64,000 nucleotides of DNA from an uncultured Bacteroidota bacterium (GCA_903847205.1 CAINDA010000044.1:1-64000), one strand, 5' to 3'. Shown: positions 35,001 to 44,094, counted from the stretch's first letter. The notes: a model not told the origin generated them from the sequence alone. Translations and numbers: made by a program.

Positions 35001-36657
35001 TTGAAATAATTGAGGGCGCTGAATTGGATTTGTTCCATAGTGCATCATAGCCCCCCTCAAGTGTTGTATTGTTTGTCAGGGAAATCGGATTTGAAATAGT
35101 ATATGTTCCCTGCGCTAATTTTATGTAACTGTTGTTGCAATGCGCCATTCCAAGCGCCGTTAATAAATCCGCAGGATTAGCCTGCGTGCCGTTACCTGTT
35201 CCCGTCGGCGTTGCATAAATTGTGTTGCAGGATGCAGCTAATGGAGGAGGATTAACAAAAACGGAAACTGAAGCGCTGTCAACACAGCCGTTTGTTGACG
35301 TGCCGATAACAGTATAAACAGTGTCCGCAACCGGGCTCACTGTTATGGATGGTGTTACGGCACCGTTATTCCATGTGTAAGTATTGCCGCCTGATGCTGT
35401 TAATGTAACACTGGCACCATTGCATAAATTAACAACTGAAGGATTAACAGAAACGCTCTGAGAGCCCAGCACAACTGCAGTTCCGCTGGATGTGATGGAA
35501 CAGCCGTTAGCATCAGTTACTGTTAAAGTATAATTGTAAGTCCCTGGTGAAGAATAGGCATAGCTTGGGTTTGGCAGTGTTGAAGTAAAACCGCCGTCGC
35601 CGAACCAGAAATAGGAATATGGCGGAGTTCCTGAGCCGGGCGTAATATGAGAAGTAAAGTTAGTAGCACCGACACATATCGTCGGGGCAGTAGTTGTGAG
35701 CACTGCCGAAGTAGGGATACAGGCTGTGCAAGTGGTTTGATAATACAAACCCATCAAAAGCCAGTTATAACAGTCCTGCGGAGAGTTTATTCCAAAAGCG
35801 GAAATCGTCTGTCCGTTTGTTACACTCGCAGGTCTTTGTTCGTAATCCCAAAAATCTTCTACAATTGCATTGCTTGGCCCGCCGTTCATACTCATTGAAG
35901 CGCCAAGTCCCTGTAAGTCGGCTGCAATCATAAAAGCAGAAGCATTGTTCGAAGCCTGGCACGCTGAAAATCCAGTGATACTCTGCGTTAGAGCGCCGCC
36001 GTTTGAAACGATAATTGTTCCGTCGTTGATAAGTAAATTGCCTGTGTATGTTGCAGAGCTGTCCGTATAAATAATAAATAAGGTAGCGCCGTCAACATCA
36101 TTGGGCGAGCCTGTGGGAAGCCCGCTGATAAGGTATGTTCCGTTGCCGGTAATACTGTTTGTTACATCTGCTCTGTAGGTGTGCGAACCGGCGTATCCCC
36201 AGCATTTATCCGGGCCGCTTCCGATAAGGGCAGCTGAATATACTGCAGTTGTATTCTGAGGATTTTGAATTGTGGCATTAATTGCAACCCCATTGCCGGA
36301 GGTACCAATCCACAGATAAGCTTTTTCGATATGTATGCCGCCAAAACAAGGGATGCCGGTTACTGGAAACGGCGCAGGCTGTGTAAGACCAACATAAGGC
36401 ACTCCGCCCGGAACCATGCGCTGGCCAAGCACAGCGCTGGACTGCACAAAATTCAACCCGCATTTAGTAAGATTTACCGTATTACCCAACGAACCGCTGC
36501 CATCCTGCGGAGAAGGGCTGCCGCCATCGTGTTTTTTTAAATGCTGCTCATTGTATTCTTTTGATCCAGGCAGCTGGGCAAAACAAATTAAAGCAGAAAA
36601 AATGCTGAAAGAAAAAACGAAAAGCTTAAGAATCCTTTTAAAGTAGGGTTTTCCCAT
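32053..36657 (-). CDS. Giant T9SS type B surface protein with a glycine-rich collagen-like region
   Basis: I use the ATG at 36657 (1534 residues); a longer start adds four residues. After a signal peptide ending LICFAQ come an N-terminal beta domain (about 40-315) with few charged residues and then a PKD domain with YFWFGDGGFTSTLP. A parallel beta-helix-like segment (about 480-615, NNTTLEGGYDALW) follows. Next is a region of about 270 residues (615-890) built of GG, GN and GA runs interspersed with NG and TG steps. Further PKD and Ig-like domains and a type B sorting domain (IFTPNGDNINDVYF, FNRWGEKIYSW, ending KGSFTLIR) complete it. It should be an exported adhesin or matrix protein. Confidence 0.88.
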   Translation of the reverse strand: MGKPYFKRILKLFVFSFSIFSALICFAQLPGSKEYNEQHLKKHDGGSPSPQDGSGSLGNTVNLTKCGLNFVQSSAVLGQRMVPGGVPYVGLTQPAPFPVTGIPCFGGIHIEKAYLWIGTSGNGVAINATIQNPQNTTAVYSAALIGSGPDKCWGYAGSHTYRADVTNSITGNGTYLISGLPTGSPNDVDGATLFIIYTDSSATYTGNLLINDGTIIVSNGGALTQSITGFSACQASNNASAFMIAADLQGLGASMSMNGGPSNAIVEDFWDYEQRPASVTNGQTISAFGINSPQDCYNWLLMGLYYQTTCTACIPTSAVLTTTAPTICVGATNFTSHITPGSGTPPYSYFWFGDGGFTSTLPNPSYAYSSPGTYNYTLTVTDANGCSITSSGTAVVLGSQSVSVNPSVVNLCNGASVTLTASGGNTYTWNNGAVTPSITVSPVADTVYTVIGTSTNGCVDSASVSVFVNPPPLAASCNTIYATPTGTGNGTQANPADLLTALGMAHCNNSYIKLAQGTYTISNPISLTNNTTLEGGYDALWNKSNSAPSIISRDANNVELAPDRLTAIDLNTISNFRLQDLTINVANAPGHGVSTYGIHLVNCSNYNIVRCIVNAGNASAGLSGTPGVNGGNGANGGAGCFGDEDNTGVRCGGTGGTVGWGANGGNGGVSGSGNNSGQGGANGTGGALGGGGGSGSSSNGCPGCVFTAAGMCGRIGANGANGIAGTNGAAGSASTYSPAFFIPGGLGTAGTNGTNGGGGGGGGGGGGQGCFFCIDGAGGGGGGGGAGGQHGTGGTGGSGGGGSFGIAAFNNGASGIISDCSLNAGLLGAGGIGGGSTGGTAGTGGAGANFSGSGSCPEVGTGGKGGNGGNGGAGGTGGNGLPGVSLPLYQNGTAPVVTNVNTPAEPIISVVNSGCTNKDVVFSTTAPGTTFLWNFGAGATPATATGAAPVPVQYAAVGRPTVTLTIDGVPYIYTEYAGILTNAIVSNPQIITLDSVFCVGDSGSFHSSIHGINYSWNFGGAVTPGTFNGPNYDSLNNIVFTTPGTFNLILQTTSDCCGPSRPDTMQIIVGNIPAAHITGRDSICSGESDTLHVTGGSTYVWNTGDTSSYIVVSPSSTHIYVVQPFGTTGCPGAPDTFTVHLNQGVQLSVMANHTSMCIGDSALLTASGGNSYIWINTSQTNDSITVRPETVTTYTVTAFKNGCIPVTDSITINVIPAPYVSISSTSPCLPGGSDTLTATPGLYYLWNTGASTESIIVNPLTVTTYTVVLTDYNLCKSVPTTITVLPPSPFNDVITRNIICLGTNNGSATIAVTGGHGNYTYSWSPSGGTSATVSGLAAGTYSVTVTDSLGCNFSDTVSIYTTTVNAAFTADTVEGFNPLNINFANYSANSTIYKWTFGNGDSSSLVSPSTIYNTAGTYTVLLIASNNMGCHDTASVVITVDQSSSFVCPNIFTPNGDNINDVYFIKTTGLKTMNAEIFNRWGEKIYSWNTISGGWDGHTASGQNAADGTYYFIIKAKGLDGKDYLEKGSFTLIR

Positions 36658-36840
36658 ATAACAGTGCAATTATTTATTTACATTTTTGAACTTTTTGCAA
36701 TTACGTTTGCAGGGTGTAATTTAGGAATAGAATTGTAATGTAGCAAATAAAATTTGAAAAACAATCGGCCTTCTCTTTGAAGATAGAATCACGGATGATT
36801 GAAAGTTGAATAATATGTAAAATCAATTGAGGCATGCAGC

Positions 36841-36848
36841 TATATTTG
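36841..36848 (+). promoter_or_regulatory. Putative -7 box for ridA
   Basis: TATATTTG fits TAnnTTTG and lies 76 bases upstream of the ATG at 36924. It overlaps the first codons of the longest open frame, which therefore is not the true start. Confidence 0.45.
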
Positions 36849-36923
36849 CAGACTTTAATTCAAGCATCATATACAGATTTAATACAAATTAAAATCAAAA
36901 TACAAAGTATACAATTCTCTAAA

Positions 36924-37301
36924 ATGAAAACAATAATAACATCAAAAAATGCACCTGCGCCGATTGGCCCTTACAGCCATGCAGTGCTAAAAGGCAATAC
37001 TTTATTTGTAAGCGGACAGGTTGGCAAACACCCTGTTTCAGGCGAATTAATGCTGGCTGACATTAAAACCGAAACAAAACAGGTAATGGAAAATCTGAAG
37101 GGGATTTTAACTGATGCAGGAATGGATTTTACACATTTATGTAAAACAACTATTTTCCTTACAGATATGAATGATTTTTCGTCGGTAAATGAAGTTTACG
37201 GCTCTTATTTTTCGGGAGATTATCCGGCAAGGGAAACTGTGCAGGTTTCAAAGCTTCCATTAAATGTAAATGTTGAAATAAGTGTAATCGCAATGCGGTA
37301 A
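36924..37301 (+). CDS. ridA: RidA family reactive-intermediate deaminase
   Basis: RidA hydrolyses enamine/imine intermediates (2-aminoacrylate and relatives) released by PLP enzymes, in the cytosol, as a trimer. The 125-residue frame starts KTIITSKNAPAPIGPYSHAV and carries FVSGQVGKHPVSGEL, a central QVMENLKGILTDAGMDF, FLTDMNDFSSVNEVYGSYF and YPARETVQVSKLPLNVNVEI. The Arg of ARETVQVSKLP is the residue that binds the substrate carboxylate. The start is the ATG at 36924: an upstream frame of 30 codons overlaps a promoter box and does not resemble the family. It stands alone, convergent with the OmpA gene 25 bases downstream. Confidence 0.95.
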   Translation: MKTIITSKNAPAPIGPYSHAVLKGNTLFVSGQVGKHPVSGELMLADIKTETKQVMENLKGILTDAGMDFTHLCKTTIFLTDMNDFSSVNEVYGSYFSGDYPARETVQVSKLPLNVNVEISVIAMR

Positions 37302-37326
37302 AAAATTACCGCTGATAAAATAAAAT

Positions 37327-39999
37327 TTACTGTTTCCGGGAAACTTTAAATTCTGTACGGCGGTTTTTTGCGTGTTCCTCTTCGGTACATTCCACGCCGT
37401 CGGCGCATTTGTTTATCAATCTGCTTTCGCCGTAGCCTTTTCCCGTAATACGGTTTTTGGCAACTCCTTTGGATTTAATATATTCAACAGCAGCATCTGC
37501 ACGCTGCTGAGAAAGTTTTAAATTGAATTCCGCTGAAGAGCGTGAATCGGTATGTGATGAAAGTTCAATTATCAGCTGCGGATCATTCTCCATTATATTC
37601 ACAACTTTATCTAATATATTAGCCGCCTCAGGTAAAATTTTATACTTACCGTAATCATAATATACTTTTTCAATAATCGTAAGATTTTCTTTAGCAGCAC
37701 TGGATTTAAACGTTAAAACTTTTAACCACGGATCGTCCACATAAACATTTTCCAGGATCTTTTTTTCGCTTGGCAGAATAGAGAGCTTAAACTTGCCGTC
37801 TTTACGAACAAGTTCTTTAACAACAACATCTTTTGAGTCAGTTAAAAATACTTTATGAAATGAAGTTAACTGAGGATCTTTTTCATCAAAAGTGAACATT
37901 ATTTTTTGGTCAGAGGGCAGGTTTGTAAATTTAAAATTACCGTTGTTATCAGTTTTCACAGTCTGAATAATCTCACCTTTTTCATTCACCAAATTAATGG
38001 TGGAATTTGCCAGCGGCTGTTTACTGTCAGAAACAAACTTGCCTTTAAAATCAATCCGGAGTTCCGTATCTTCAACTTTCATAAGCTTCATTGCGGCTTT
38101 ATCAGATGATAAAAATTCGAATTTAAAACCTCCCTTTTTACCTGTTGTAGTGGCTTGTATTTCTTTACCGCTTTTATTAGTTACAATAATTTTCATGTTA
38201 GCCGGCAGCGAAACATCATTTTCATCAACTCTCACTATAAAATTCTGATCAGATGGAAGGCTGGTAAAAACAAATGCTCCAAAAGCATTGGTTACAACAG
38301 TTTGAATTATTTCGCCTTTGTCATTTATCAAATTAACTTTTGTATCGGCTAACGGTTTCGAAGGATTTACACCGTATAACATATTACCAGCAAAAGTTAC
38401 ATCACCGTCAGTAGTGACTTCTGACACCGCATTTGGGTCCGCAGGCAGATTTCTGAAAACCAATTTCCCGCTTTTAGTATCACCGCTTGTCTGTCGGATG
38501 ATTACTTCCTTTTCATCCTCCAGGTAATACTTTGTTTTAACAGCTGATTTAGCATTTGTCTCATCGAGCTGTATCAAATATTTTTTATCTGGATCAAGAT
38601 TTTCAAATTTAAAATATCCCTCCTTGTCCGTAGATGAACTCTTTGTTATTTTACCATCTTCAGACACAAGGGTTATATCAATAAGCTGTGCAGGGTTGCC
38701 GCTGCTTTTGCTTTGCAGTATTTTTCCGGAAATGTTAAGCGACTTGCCGAGTGCGGTAAAACTATATATGTCATCACTCCCGGTACCAGCAGCCCTGTCG
38801 GATGAAAAGTAGCCTTTTTCGTTATCGGAAAATACAATTCCAAAATCATCAGTAGGGGAATTTATCATCATACCAAGATTTTTTACATTCCCATACTTGC
38901 CGTTATTTTTTGAAGAAGAAAATATATCAAGCCCTCCGAATCCTGAAAGGCCTGTTGAAGAAAAAAACAACATGCCATCCTTGCGGATATAGGGGAATAC
39001 TTCTTCACCCGGCGTATTAACTTTACTTCCCAAATTTACAGGCTTGCCCCAGCTTTCACCTTCTTTTTCGCACATATAAATATCCATTCCGCCTTCTCCT
39101 CCAGGCATATCAGAAGCAAAAAATAAAGTTTTTCCATCGGATGAAATGCTTGGATGGGCTACTGAATAATCATCGCTGTTGTAAGGAAAGGCTGTAAGTT
39201 TATTCCACTTATTATCCTTTAATGAGGATATAAAAAGCTTGGTGCGGTTCACAAAATTTTTATCCTTTTTCACCAGCAGCTCTACGTGAGTTATATACAT
39301 GGTGTTTTCTTCATTATTAAAACAAACCGGGCCGTCATGAAAATCAGAATTAACAGGCCATGGCAGGGGATTTATTTTTTCAGAAAACTCAGCATTTCCG
39401 CCTTTTGTACTTTTCATATCTACGGCATACAGATGAAGAAAATGCTGTTTGTCAGCAGAACCGGTACTAAACAAATCGTTTATTCTATCGGATACAAAAA
39501 CAAGCTGGTTTTTTAAAAGCACTGGACTGAATTCAGAGTTTTTGGAATTTATTCCTGAAATAAGCGATACATCAAACTGCTTAGCCTTTGTAGACCAGAT
39601 TAAAATATCATTGCAGGATTTTATAAGCAGCGCTCCTTTTTTATCATTCGGAACAGCAGCGGCGTATATTTTAAACTGCTCTTTTGCTTCCTCAATTTTA
39701 CTATTGCTTCTAAGAATCATTCCATAATTAAAATGATTGATCGGCGCAACATTAGGCAGTTTCATTAACCTTGCATAAAACGATTCAGCTTTGGGATAGT
39801 CTTTAAGCAGGCGGTAACAATCAGCAATTTTTTCAAGCGCCTGGGGATTTTCGCTTTTCTGAAGAACCTTTTCATAGAGTTCTGCAGCCCTTTGATAATC
39901 GGTTTTACCATAGTATTTATCCGCCTTCTTTAATTGCGCAGAAGACGGCAGGCTTAATAACAAAAATGCAGATATGATGATGAAAAACAGTATTTTCAT
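37327..39999 (-). CDS. PorE-like OmpA family protein (TPR, PD40 propeller, regulatory repeats)
   Basis: This 890-residue outer-membrane-associated protein has a signal peptide (ending LPSSAQ), TPR repeats (about 20-130), a PD40/WD40-like propeller (about 160-420; for example SSDGKTLFFASDMPGGEGG and RKDGMLFFSSTGLSGFGG) and three or more carboxypeptidase-regulatory-like repeats. It ends in an OmpA peptidoglycan-binding domain (about 770-890, IELSSHTDSRSSAEFN then LSQQRADAAVEYIKS). This order matches PorE of the T9SS, which anchors the machine to peptidoglycan. It follows PorP/SprF on the same strand. Many Bacteroidota have several such proteins, so this need not be the core PorE. Confidence 0.87.
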   Translation of the reverse strand: MKILFFIIISAFLLLSLPSSAQLKKADKYYGKTDYQRAAELYEKVLQKSENPQALEKIADCYRLLKDYPKAESFYARLMKLPNVAPINHFNYGMILRSNSKIEEAKEQFKIYAAAVPNDKKGALLIKSCNDILIWSTKAKQFDVSLISGINSKNSEFSPVLLKNQLVFVSDRINDLFSTGSADKQHFLHLYAVDMKSTKGGNAEFSEKINPLPWPVNSDFHDGPVCFNNEENTMYITHVELLVKKDKNFVNRTKLFISSLKDNKWNKLTAFPYNSDDYSVAHPSISSDGKTLFFASDMPGGEGGMDIYMCEKEGESWGKPVNLGSKVNTPGEEVFPYIRKDGMLFFSSTGLSGFGGLDIFSSSKNNGKYGNVKNLGMMINSPTDDFGIVFSDNEKGYFSSDRAAGTGSDDIYSFTALGKSLNISGKILQSKSSGNPAQLIDITLVSEDGKITKSSSTDKEGYFKFENLDPDKKYLIQLDETNAKSAVKTKYYLEDEKEVIIRQTSGDTKSGKLVFRNLPADPNAVSEVTTDGDVTFAGNMLYGVNPSKPLADTKVNLINDKGEIIQTVVTNAFGAFVFTSLPSDQNFIVRVDENDVSLPANMKIIVTNKSGKEIQATTTGKKGGFKFEFLSSDKAAMKLMKVEDTELRIDFKGKFVSDSKQPLANSTINLVNEKGEIIQTVKTDNNGNFKFTNLPSDQKIMFTFDEKDPQLTSFHKVFLTDSKDVVVKELVRKDGKFKLSILPSEKKILENVYVDDPWLKVLTFKSSAAKENLTIIEKVYYDYGKYKILPEAANILDKVVNIMENDPQLIIELSSHTDSRSSAEFNLKLSQQRADAAVEYIKSKGVAKNRITGKGYGESRLINKCADGVECTEEEHAKNRRTEFKVSRKQ

Positions 40000-40110
40000 A
40001 AAGTAATATTACGGCCAAACAAGTATTATGGATATTGTATTTTTCACCCCGGTCATTGAGAAGAATTTATTCATTCGTCTTAAGGTTTGTACTGGATACT
40101 TAATACTTTT

Positions 40111-41064
40111 TTAAAAATAACGCGGCGAAAACATTTTTGATTTTCTCAAATTGAAATCGTACCCGAGCATAATTTCGTGACTTCCCCCGCCGTATGTTCC
40201 AATTTTATTGAATCCCCAATCATATGAATAACCCAGTCTGAATTTTTCAGTAATATTAAACTGGGTGTAAAAAACCATACCATATCCAATGCGGGCTGAA
40301 AACCCAGCCCATACCCGCTGATCAAGCAAAAAGCTGAAATTAACATCCACAGCTCCCGGTGCATTTGCTACCGATTTAATCATACAGGAAGGGTTAAAAA
40401 CCAACTTATCAGATAAGGCCCAGGCCTTGCCTACTGTAAAAAACAAATGGCGTTCCAGCTCAGTATTGTAACCATAGTAGAGGGGAACATCCTTACTTAA
40501 ATGTCCTTTAAATAGCTGTGTGGCACTAAAGCCTGCATACATTGTACTTGTATAATAGTATATACCTGCATCTGCAGAAGGCAGAATTGTTTTTGTCTGC
40601 GTCTGCGCTGTAGTTAAAGGATCCAGCTTGTCTTTATAATCAATTAAATACCAATTGTAAGTATATTGATAAACACCCATTCGAAGGCCAAATGATAATT
40701 TACCTTTTCTGATAGGTATTTTGTAAGCATAAGAAGCTAATGCGCCGATGCTTTTCTTGGGCCCTATCTGATCGCTGATCACTGTAAAACCTACACCAAT
40801 TTTTCTTTTGCGGAGAGGGCTGTGAATTGTAAAAGTTTCTGTTGTGGGCGCGCCATCCTTAATTCCTATTCCAGTCCATTGGGTGCGTAAAAACATGGAA
40901 GTGCTTAATGCATCTTTAGTTCCTGCATAGGCAGGATTTATAGCCAATTGATTAAACATATACTGGCTGTATTGAGGATCTTGCTGGGCCATTAAAGTAT
41001 CTCCGCCATGCCGGATGAATGGCTGAATAAAAATTAATAATGAAATAAATATGTTTTTTTTCAT
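40111..41064 (-). CDS. PorP/SprF family T9SS-associated outer-membrane protein
   Basis: This protein of about 317 residues starts, in my reading, at the ATG at 41064 (signal peptide KKNIFISLLIFIQPF). It has the diagnostic segment QDPQYSQYMFNQLAINPAYAG, then strands of a 14-stranded barrel with GFTVISDQIGPKKSIG and LPSADAGIYYYTSTMYAGF. PorP/SprF proteins assist secretion or surface attachment of type B T9SS substrates such as SprB. It lies between a type B substrate and a PorE-like protein. The order on the strand, substrate first then PorP/SprF then OmpA, resembles the sprB-sprF type clusters. Confidence 0.93.
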   Translation of the reverse strand: MKKNIFISLLIFIQPFIRHGGDTLMAQQDPQYSQYMFNQLAINPAYAGTKDALSTSMFLRTQWTGIGIKDGAPTTETFTIHSPLRKRKIGVGFTVISDQIGPKKSIGALASYAYKIPIRKGKLSFGLRMGVYQYTYNWYLIDYKDKLDPLTTAQTQTKTILPSADAGIYYYTSTMYAGFSATQLFKGHLSKDVPLYYGYNTELERHLFFTVGKAWALSDKLVFNPSCMIKSVANAPGAVDVNFSFLLDQRVWAGFSARIGYGMVFYTQFNITEKFRLGYSYDWGFNKIGTYGGGSHEIMLGYDFNLRKSKMFSPRYF

Positions 41065-41134
41065 ATACAAAATGCTCCGCTCTTTTAATGACTGCAATTG
41101 CCTTTTAATTGCAGGTAATGAAAATGCATGTATT

Positions 41135-41917
41135 TCAATGCGTTAATTCCACCCATCCTTTATATACTTTTCCGTCGGCTTCAATGATGTAAAAGTAAGT
41201 AGCATCAGGTATTAATACTCCTTGCTTATTCTTGCCATCCCAGACTACATCTTTATTATCATAATTTTTTGCATCCCACACTAATGAACCCCAGCGATTA
41301 AATATTGAAACCGTATTTGTCTCGAAATTAGTTATGCCGTCAATCTGCCAATTATCATTTTGGCCGTCGCCGTTTGGAGTGATTCCTTTGTAAACTATCA
41401 ATTGTGTACCACAGTCAACCTGGTCTTCTTTAATTTCCACTGTGCCCGAAATGGTAAAATTGCCGTCTTTAATTACATAGTCATAAATTCCGGGTTTAAG
41501 ATCTGTAAATAAATGAGTGTTTCGGAAAGTTGTGTCGCTGCCCCATCTGTATGAAACATGCCCTGTACTATCTTTCACCCCGAGATTAGCACTGCCGTTA
41601 TCTGCCCCGATACAGGTAGAATTTACCCCTACTGCATCCACAACCAAAGCATTTTTATCAGGCTGTTGAAAACCCTGAGTAAGCCATTTAAAAGTGGAGA
41701 AGGGGGGGGATGAAACAGAATCGCTGGTTACAACTACTTCACCAACCGTATAATCAATAGTACCCCAAGGCAGCACCCCGGGAGCCGAAGAACCGCCGGT
41801 GGTACCTAATACATGACGCATAGGTACTGTATCAAAGACTTGCGCCTGCACTGTTTGATGAAACAGAAACAATACGCAGCATGTTACAGACAGTATATGT
41901 TTTTTTAAAATCATCAT
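41135..41917 (-). CDS. T9SS type B substrate, small gliding-associated protein
   Basis: This 260-residue protein has a signal peptide ending TVQAQ and an N-terminal segment with HVLGTTGGSSAPG and YTVGEVVV. A middle SprB-type repeat-like segment (SSTC-like CIGADNGSANLGVKD with SYRWGSDTTFRN) follows. It ends in a type B sorting domain beginning GITPNGDGQNDNWQIDG with SIFNRWGSLVWD. It is only about 100 residues longer than the sorting domain itself, so it is a minimal substrate. It lies 70 bases upstream of the PorP/SprF start (counting from the ATG at 41064), in the same operon. Confidence 0.87.
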   Translation of the reverse strand: MMILKKHILSVTCCVLFLFHQTVQAQVFDTVPMRHVLGTTGGSSAPGVLPWGTIDYTVGEVVVTSDSVSSPPFSTFKWLTQGFQQPDKNALVVDAVGVNSTCIGADNGSANLGVKDSTGHVSYRWGSDTTFRNTHLFTDLKPGIYDYVIKDGNFTISGTVEIKEDQVDCGTQLIVYKGITPNGDGQNDNWQIDGITNFETNTVSIFNRWGSLVWDAKNYDNKDVVWDGKNKQGVLIPDATYFYIIEADGKVYKGWVELTH

Positions 41918-42133
41918 TTGTTTCTTTAATTCAGTATTTCCAGAAAATAAAAAAAGAATCCATCTTAGATTACAGATTCATCTTTCTTAGAAATTTATGT
42001 TAGGAACGAAATTACAAATTAAATCGAATTATGGATTTATTTCGGCCTTTTTATTTCATTTTTGGTTTAAGAGCATTGAAGGCTGATCGCATCGGCAAAC
42101 AATATGCAGCAGTATGCGCCTGCCTATAGGGTT

Positions 42134-44053
42134 CTATAAGCCTTCACTTAATTCGAGCCAGCGCAATGATTTTTCGTCAAGCTCAGAAATGATACTGCCG
42201 ATCTGCTTTGTCCATTTAATAACATCATCATGATTATCTGCGCTGGAATTAAGCTGTTCGGTAATTTCCGACTTTTCAGTTTCTAATTTTTCAATGGTTT
42301 TTTCAAGCTCTTCAAACTCCAGTTTCTCTTTAAAGCTTAATTTTTTTTTAGCGGCTGCAGGTTTTGAAACAGTTTTTTCAATTGGTGCAGAGGGCGTTTC
42401 ATCAACAGCTGTCTGCTGTAATCCGGCTTTTGCTGCTTTGCTGCTGCTCTTTTCTTCCTGCTCTTTTTTATCGCGGTATTCGGTATAGTTTCCTGGAAAG
42501 TCGCGGACAACGCCCTCTCCTTCAAACACAAAAAGGTGATCCACCATTTTATCCATAAAATATCTATCGTGAGTTACCACGAGCAGACATCCCTGAAAAT
42601 TTGTTAAAAAATCTTCAAGTACACTGAGTGTAACAATATCCAAATCATTGGTAGGCTCATCGAGAATTAAAAAATTCGGATTTTTTATTAGGATGGTCAT
42701 TAAATAAAGCCTGCGTCTTTCACCTCCGCTGAGTTTAGAAACAAAGCCGTACTGCACATCGGGAGGGAATAAGAATTTAGTAAGCAAGCCTGATGCGGAG
42801 AGTTTATTGCCATCGGCTAAAGGAATAAATTCTGCAATATCTTTTACAACATCAATCACGCGTTTATCTTCATTCAGTTTCAACCCTTCCTGCGAATAGT
42901 AGCCGAATACAATGGTTTCGCCGGATGAAATATTTCCAGAATCGGGCATTTCAAGGCCCATTATCATATTTAAAAAGGTAGATTTACCAACTCCGTTTTT
43001 ACCGATAACACCGATTTTTTCGCCTTTTTTAAAGATGTATGAAAAGCCAGTAACTATTTTTGTTTCGCCGAAAGCTTTTTTTATTTTATTAAATTCTAAT
43101 ATCTTCCCTCCTATCCGCGACATTTTTACGCCTAGGACGAGTTTTTCTTCAGTGCCTTTGCTGAATGCTTTTTCCTTTACTTCGTGAAATGAATCAACTC
43201 GGTATTTTGCTTTTGTACCGCGCGCCCGCGGCATTTTACGCACCCATTCTAATTCTCTTTTATACAAATTTTTAGCTTTGTCGATTTCGCTGTTTTCCAT
43301 TGTTTCGCGCTCCGCTTTTTTCTCAACAAAATATTGAAAATTTCCGCGGTAATGAAAAAGTTTGCCGGCATCAATCTCAGAAATTTCAGTGCAGACGCTG
43401 TCCAGAAAATAACGGTCGTGGGTTACAAGCAGCAAAGTTAAATCACGTGACACCAGGTAATTTTCAAGCCATTCAATCATCTCCACATCCAAGTGATTGG
43501 TGGGCTCATCAAGGATGAGCAGATTGGGTTCATCAATTAATACCTTAGCTAAAGCAACACGCTTTTTTTGTCCGCCCGAAAGCATTGAAATCTGTTTATC
43601 CAAAAAAGCAATTTTCAAACGCTGTAAAATTTCATGAACCTTGGCTTCAATATCCCATGCGCCAAGCTTATCAACAACGGCGCTGCACTGCTCCAGCTGT
43701 TCAGATGTTTTATCGTTATACTCTTCTTCAAAAGCAAGCAAGGCCGTTTCGTAATTGCGGACCGCGTTCAATTTTGGGTTATCAGTATTGTAGATAGCTT
43801 CAATCACAGTGCTGTTTTCATTAAACACAGGATTTTGATCCAGATAGGTAACTGTAATATCTTTTCGGAATGTTATGCTGCCTTCATCGGCAATCTCCTT
43901 GCCCGTAATGATTTTGAGAAGTGTTGATTTCCCAGCACCGTTCTTGGCAATGAGCGCCATACGCTGTCCCTGGTTAAGCCCGAAGCTTATTTTATCGAAT
44001 AATACTTTTGAGCCGTACGATTTTGATACGGATTCTACTGAGAGATAGTTCAA
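42134..44053 (-). CDS. ABC-F family ATPase (Uup-like)
   Basis: This cytosolic protein has two ABC ATPase domains. The first has AKNGAGKSTLL (Walker A), LSGGQKKRVALAKVL and LLILDEPTNHLD. The second has GKNGVGKSTFL, LSGGERRRLYLMTIL and FLILDEPTNDLD. A linker with a charged helical pair sits between them, and the C-terminal coiled coil (about 540-639) is rich in Lys and Glu. ABC-F proteins act on the ribosome or, for Uup, on nucleic-acid structures. No ATG lies at the head of the frame. I choose the TTG at 44053, which gives LNYLSVESVSKSYG, the usual start of the family; an upstream TTG at 44089 overlaps a promoter box. Confidence 0.92.
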   Translation of the reverse strand: MNYLSVESVSKSYGSKVLFDKISFGLNQGQRMALIAKNGAGKSTLLKIITGKEIADEGSITFRKDITVTYLDQNPVFNENSTVIEAIYNTDNPKLNAVRNYETALLAFEEEYNDKTSEQLEQCSAVVDKLGAWDIEAKVHEILQRLKIAFLDKQISMLSGGQKKRVALAKVLIDEPNLLILDEPTNHLDVEMIEWLENYLVSRDLTLLLVTHDRYFLDSVCTEISEIDAGKLFHYRGNFQYFVEKKAERETMENSEIDKAKNLYKRELEWVRKMPRARGTKAKYRVDSFHEVKEKAFSKGTEEKLVLGVKMSRIGGKILEFNKIKKAFGETKIVTGFSYIFKKGEKIGVIGKNGVGKSTFLNMIMGLEMPDSGNISSGETIVFGYYSQEGLKLNEDKRVIDVVKDIAEFIPLADGNKLSASGLLTKFLFPPDVQYGFVSKLSGGERRRLYLMTILIKNPNFLILDEPTNDLDIVTLSVLEDFLTNFQGCLLVVTHDRYFMDKMVDHLFVFEGEGVVRDFPGNYTEYRDKKEQEEKSSSKAAKAGLQQTAVDETPSAPIEKTVSKPAAAKKKLSFKEKLEFEELEKTIEKLETEKSEITEQLNSSADNHDDVIKWTKQIGSIISELDEKSLRWLELSEGL

Positions 44054-44086
44054 TTGGAATGATTTTAAATTAGCCCGTAAAGGTAG

Positions 44087-44094
44087 CAAATTTA
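44087..44094 (-). promoter_or_regulatory. Putative -7 box for the ABC-F gene
   Basis: The minus strand reads TAAATTTG, an exact TAnnTTTG match. It puts transcription start near 44080 and excludes the TTG at 44089 as start codon. Confidence 0.5.

Noticed and set aside
36834-36923. Upstream extension of ridA
   Set aside because: A TAnnTTTG box lies inside the extension and RidA proteins begin at the later ATG.
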